Assembly (NCBI GenBank): GCA_004794785.1
Contig: SJOL01010254.1
Coordinates: 145,812 to 209,811, forward strand
Reading direction: 5' to 3'
Origin: Opisthorchis felineus
Taxonomy: Eukaryota; Platyhelminthes; Trematoda; Opisthorchiida; Opisthorchiidae
DNA length: 64,000 bases
Position numbers and translations under genes: made by a program. The notes beneath the pieces are model-generated. The model worked only from the letters and a program-made list of their open reading frames with translations. It did no database searches and was not told the DNA's origin. This document shows positions 60,876-64,000 of this stretch, piece by piece. The first letter of the stretch is position 1. Each line of letters opens with the position of its first letter.

Positions 60876-63800
60876 TGGACTATGGTTGATTTATTGTTTA
60901 CCCCGAAAAGAGCCGCGTGCGAAAAAGATGACTCCGGTAGCTTGGCTTCTATGGCTGGGGACGCTAAAATAGAAAAGGATGTAGTGCACAGAAACGTAAT
61001 TGTTTTGATGTCCCATAAAACAGTCAATCAAAAGGCGGATTAGGCTCGTAAAAGTGTAAAACTAAGAACATCGTCCGAGAGCTTGCGAATAAAAAAAACG
61101 TACAGAGAAGTGCACAAGAGCACCAAAAAACAGTGTGTAATGAAAAACAGAATGTGGGGTAATTAGTCTTCGAAAAGTCACGCCAGAAAATTCATATTCA
61201 AAGCAGTGTTATGAATATTCAACTGGGTCATACAAGCACAGTAGTGAGTGGTACTGTAACAGAAACAGTCAGTTGGAATAGACCAAAGCTACGACAAAAA
61301 CCGGTGAGAAACGCGCTGCAAAGTTAGGCTAGGTATTCTAATAGAAAAATTAACTAACCATCAGGCATAGACAGTGACCGGATAATTCCTGCGCGCCCTT
61401 TTAAAGTAACGGTAACAGGACCGGTGGAATTAGATGCCTTTGCTGCCACAGTTCAGGTTTCAAAACCCTACTTACAAAGTCTTCCAGCGCTGACACAATC
61501 TGTTTGCAGAGCTCGTTGAAGGTATGCTCAGCGAGTACACTGGACGACATGTATTTAAGCCGTCGGTTACTTAGAAGCTACCTCGCCCCAGATGCTCGAG
61601 GGTTGAACGCCTACTAATGAATGAGCATCTGAAAGCCTAGAGACAAGGAAAACAGTAAGGCACTGAACATCTCAGACTCAACAGGAACAAGCGGAAAGCC
61701 ACAGAGAGAATCGTCGCTTGATCCAAAGAACCATTCAGAGTCCCCAGGTTCGTAATTGAAAAGTTGTAATGGGGCACAGAGCGTACGCAAATAGCAACAG
61801 AACTTATTCGTAAGTGGAATATCGACAACTAGAATTCAGAAGCCATCATTCGTGAATGATGGCAGTAGAGTAGCGAAGCATCAGTGTTGAACACTGATGT
61901 TATGCTGTCGATGATGATCCGTGACGCAGAAAAGCACCGAATAAACTAGCTTGCAAAATGTTGTCACAGCCTGACTTGTCAGTCAGGGACAGCAAGATAA
62001 TCAGGAGTTTACAAAATTGAATTAGGGTCTTTCCCCAGCTGCAGTGTTCAAACGGACGCCACGAGCGATGCTGACTAGGCGGATCTACGCTGTACACAAA
62101 TGTTTACACTCTGACTAAACTCCGAGTTTTGGCGAAGTAATCTAGATCAACATGCAGTCAGATCGACCTCATTAAGCCAACACCACCTTGAGCCCACCGA
62201 GTGAACGACTTTGCGATGAGAGCTTCAGTCCTATTATGTGAAAAAGGGAAACGTTCGTTTTCTTGAAGGGAATAGAAAGAACATAAACTGGCAACATTTC
62301 GTTCACCTACACTGCACCAAAATGGGGGGACTCTACAGAAAGCGGAAGGGCAACAGGTCGACTGAAGACCTACGGGAGATGGCTATCGCCCCGATTTTTA
62401 CTCCAAAACTTAATGGGGTTAACTTAGGTTATCAAAACAAACCACAACGTACACGATCTGTTGAGAAGAGAACAACGGAATTCAACAAAAACAGGTTATT
62501 GTTGAATGACAACAGTACAAAAAAACAGCCATAGAAAAATATTACAAAAGTCCACAAACACCGACAGAACGAAGTCTTGTTGTTGAATGATACGAATGTA
62601 TCATCAGAGCTACAAATGGCTCCGATGAAAATGTAGTTTCAAAAATACGGTCAGCGGTAGTAGACACTCCAGTTGAAGATGGTGTATCGCCTCCAAAGAC
62701 ATCAGTATAGTAAATATCAGCGGATTAGAAGAGAAAACAGTCAGTTCACACTAGGTACTCCGAAGTGCGCCCACGTCGCAAGTACAGTTCGAACGCTAGA
62801 CAAAGGAAAAAACGCTTCAAGTAATGTTCCACACCACAGGAACCCAAATAACATGCGGAAAACATCAAAGAGAATATAATACGGTTTAGGCTCAGTGCAT
62901 TTGTACATAGACTTCGACTGGCAATGCATGAGAGAGACACAAGCGTCTACCGGAGGGAAATTGCGGTCTGGCAACCCTAGCTGAAGTTCGACAAGTTTAC
63001 GAGTCTAGTACGTTTGCTGCGTGGCGCCATCTTCCAAAAGACGAGTCCTGAAAACAGATACATCCAGTTACCTGGCACAATCCACTATTTCTTTTGTGAA
63101 AAATGAAATGCCCTTTGACAGCAGTGTTTTGCAGAGCCAAACAGGCTGCTCGACCAAGGCCTGAACTAAATCCTATGATTTGGGAAGCACCTAGTAAACA
63201 TTGTGGCGGCCAATACTTCTCGAAGATACCCACTAGTAGTATCACCGACAATCCCGATCGATTACACTTATTGACCCCAGAGAATGAGCACGAAACAGGT
63301 CCACCGGGTAGCTATGGCCGCATATGGAATAATCTTTTGCCCAGGTCATCGATCAATAGTTTACACTGCATGTAATTCTTATCATGCTACCACTCAAATA
63401 AAGAATGCCTAGACAGTAGCTGTCTGCCTACACTTTTCGTTACGAGGTCACTGAGCGCAAATCTTTGGGATTTTTTATTCGAACCCCTATGATGGATGAG
63501 GGAAAACAGTTCTGTATCGATTTAGCAAAACTGAAACTCGGCGGAAGGAAAATGGTAATAATTTGCTACAGAGTGGCGAAACGCTGGCACTTGGCATACA
63601 CGACGATGGTGCCCTGTGAGTCAGCAGAAAAAAGAAAATTAAGGGAATCATTCAATTTGGTGTATCGACCAGGAACCGTATGCCAGAGTACATTAATTGC
63701 GGCTGCCAGGCTTCATTGTTTAAATAAGGTAGGAAGCTAGGGAGTAGGGAAGGCCGCACAACAAAATGTTTTGCATTAGTGAAGTGTAAAAAGTGTTGAT

Positions 63801-64000
63801 GGAAGGTGAAAGCTCAACAATAAAAATGACATCCCTTGTTGTACGATGCGGAGGATTGCGAGTCAAAGAAAACCACGAAGTGCGAGCGCAAGTGACTACT
63901 TGATTGGGCCATGCCCTGAAGTGCTTCTAACTGTTGTGGTAACGCGAACCTCATACTGGGAATTGGCTTGGCGCTTTGCCCACGAGTATGTAGCAAAACG
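60876..64000. other. Region upstream of the KLHL gene
   Basis: Expected to hold the KLHL promoter and 5' UTR, but no TATA box or leader exon could be assigned. A minus-strand repeat module is at 61865-61920. Open stretches at 62238-62534 and 63465-63740 (plus) are basic but not recognised. Confidence 0.4.

Noticed and set aside
62238..62534. 98-codon basic plus-strand frame upstream of KLHL
   Set aside because: Very Lys/Arg/Asn-rich with no domain or splice context; not supported as a gene.

Overview
The window is nuclear DNA from a metazoan. The intron-rich genes, the Penelope, Ty3/Gypsy and CR1/RTE-type retroelement debris, the tRNA-derived SINEs and the hammerhead-ribozyme repeats fit a parasitic flatworm, most likely a digenean fluke. 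That assignment is an inference from repeat style and gene structure. Two assembly gaps are present (29941-30114 and 50381-50498).

Left part, plus strand (about 1.3-30.7 kb): the 3' half of a very long, coiled-coil-rich gene spread over at least 13 small exons. I read it as CEP290, the ciliary transition-zone protein, because the penultimate exon carries a heptad segment that aligns without gaps to the C-terminal region of CEP290. All exon junctions but one are phase-consistent. The 5' end lies outside the window. The penultimate exon seems to carry a one-base frame break in a C homopolymer. Inside the last long intron, on the opposite strand, sits a small two-exon gene for a single-pass membrane protein with SEL1-like repeats.

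Middle (30.7-43.3 kb): a convergent intergenic region with an internally deleted Ty3/Gypsy element, a 148-bp foldback repeat, ribozyme-family and LTR debris, and a few isolated open segments of uncertain status.

Right part, minus strand (60.9-43.7 kb): a complete nine-exon BTB-BACK-Kelch gene of the KLHL2/KLHL3 type. Every phase agrees and the sum is 1,000 codons plus stop. It has an unusual 366-residue disordered N-terminal extension in one exon and a ~50-residue low-complexity insertion in Kelch blade 1. Its introns hold Penelope (GIY-YIG), LINE, SINE, LTR and foldback fragments.

The most interesting non-coding signal is a dispersed repeat family with a hammerhead-ribozyme core. The copy at 22227-22269 keeps all catalytic segments. 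Other copies (17.4, 51.7, 31.4 and 4.2 kb) are decayed or reversed. Two loci have inverted copies of the repeat tail, forming 20-44 bp terminal inverted repeats. A Penelope-like GIY-YIG fragment lies in the same window, which suggests but does not prove a Penelope-like source.
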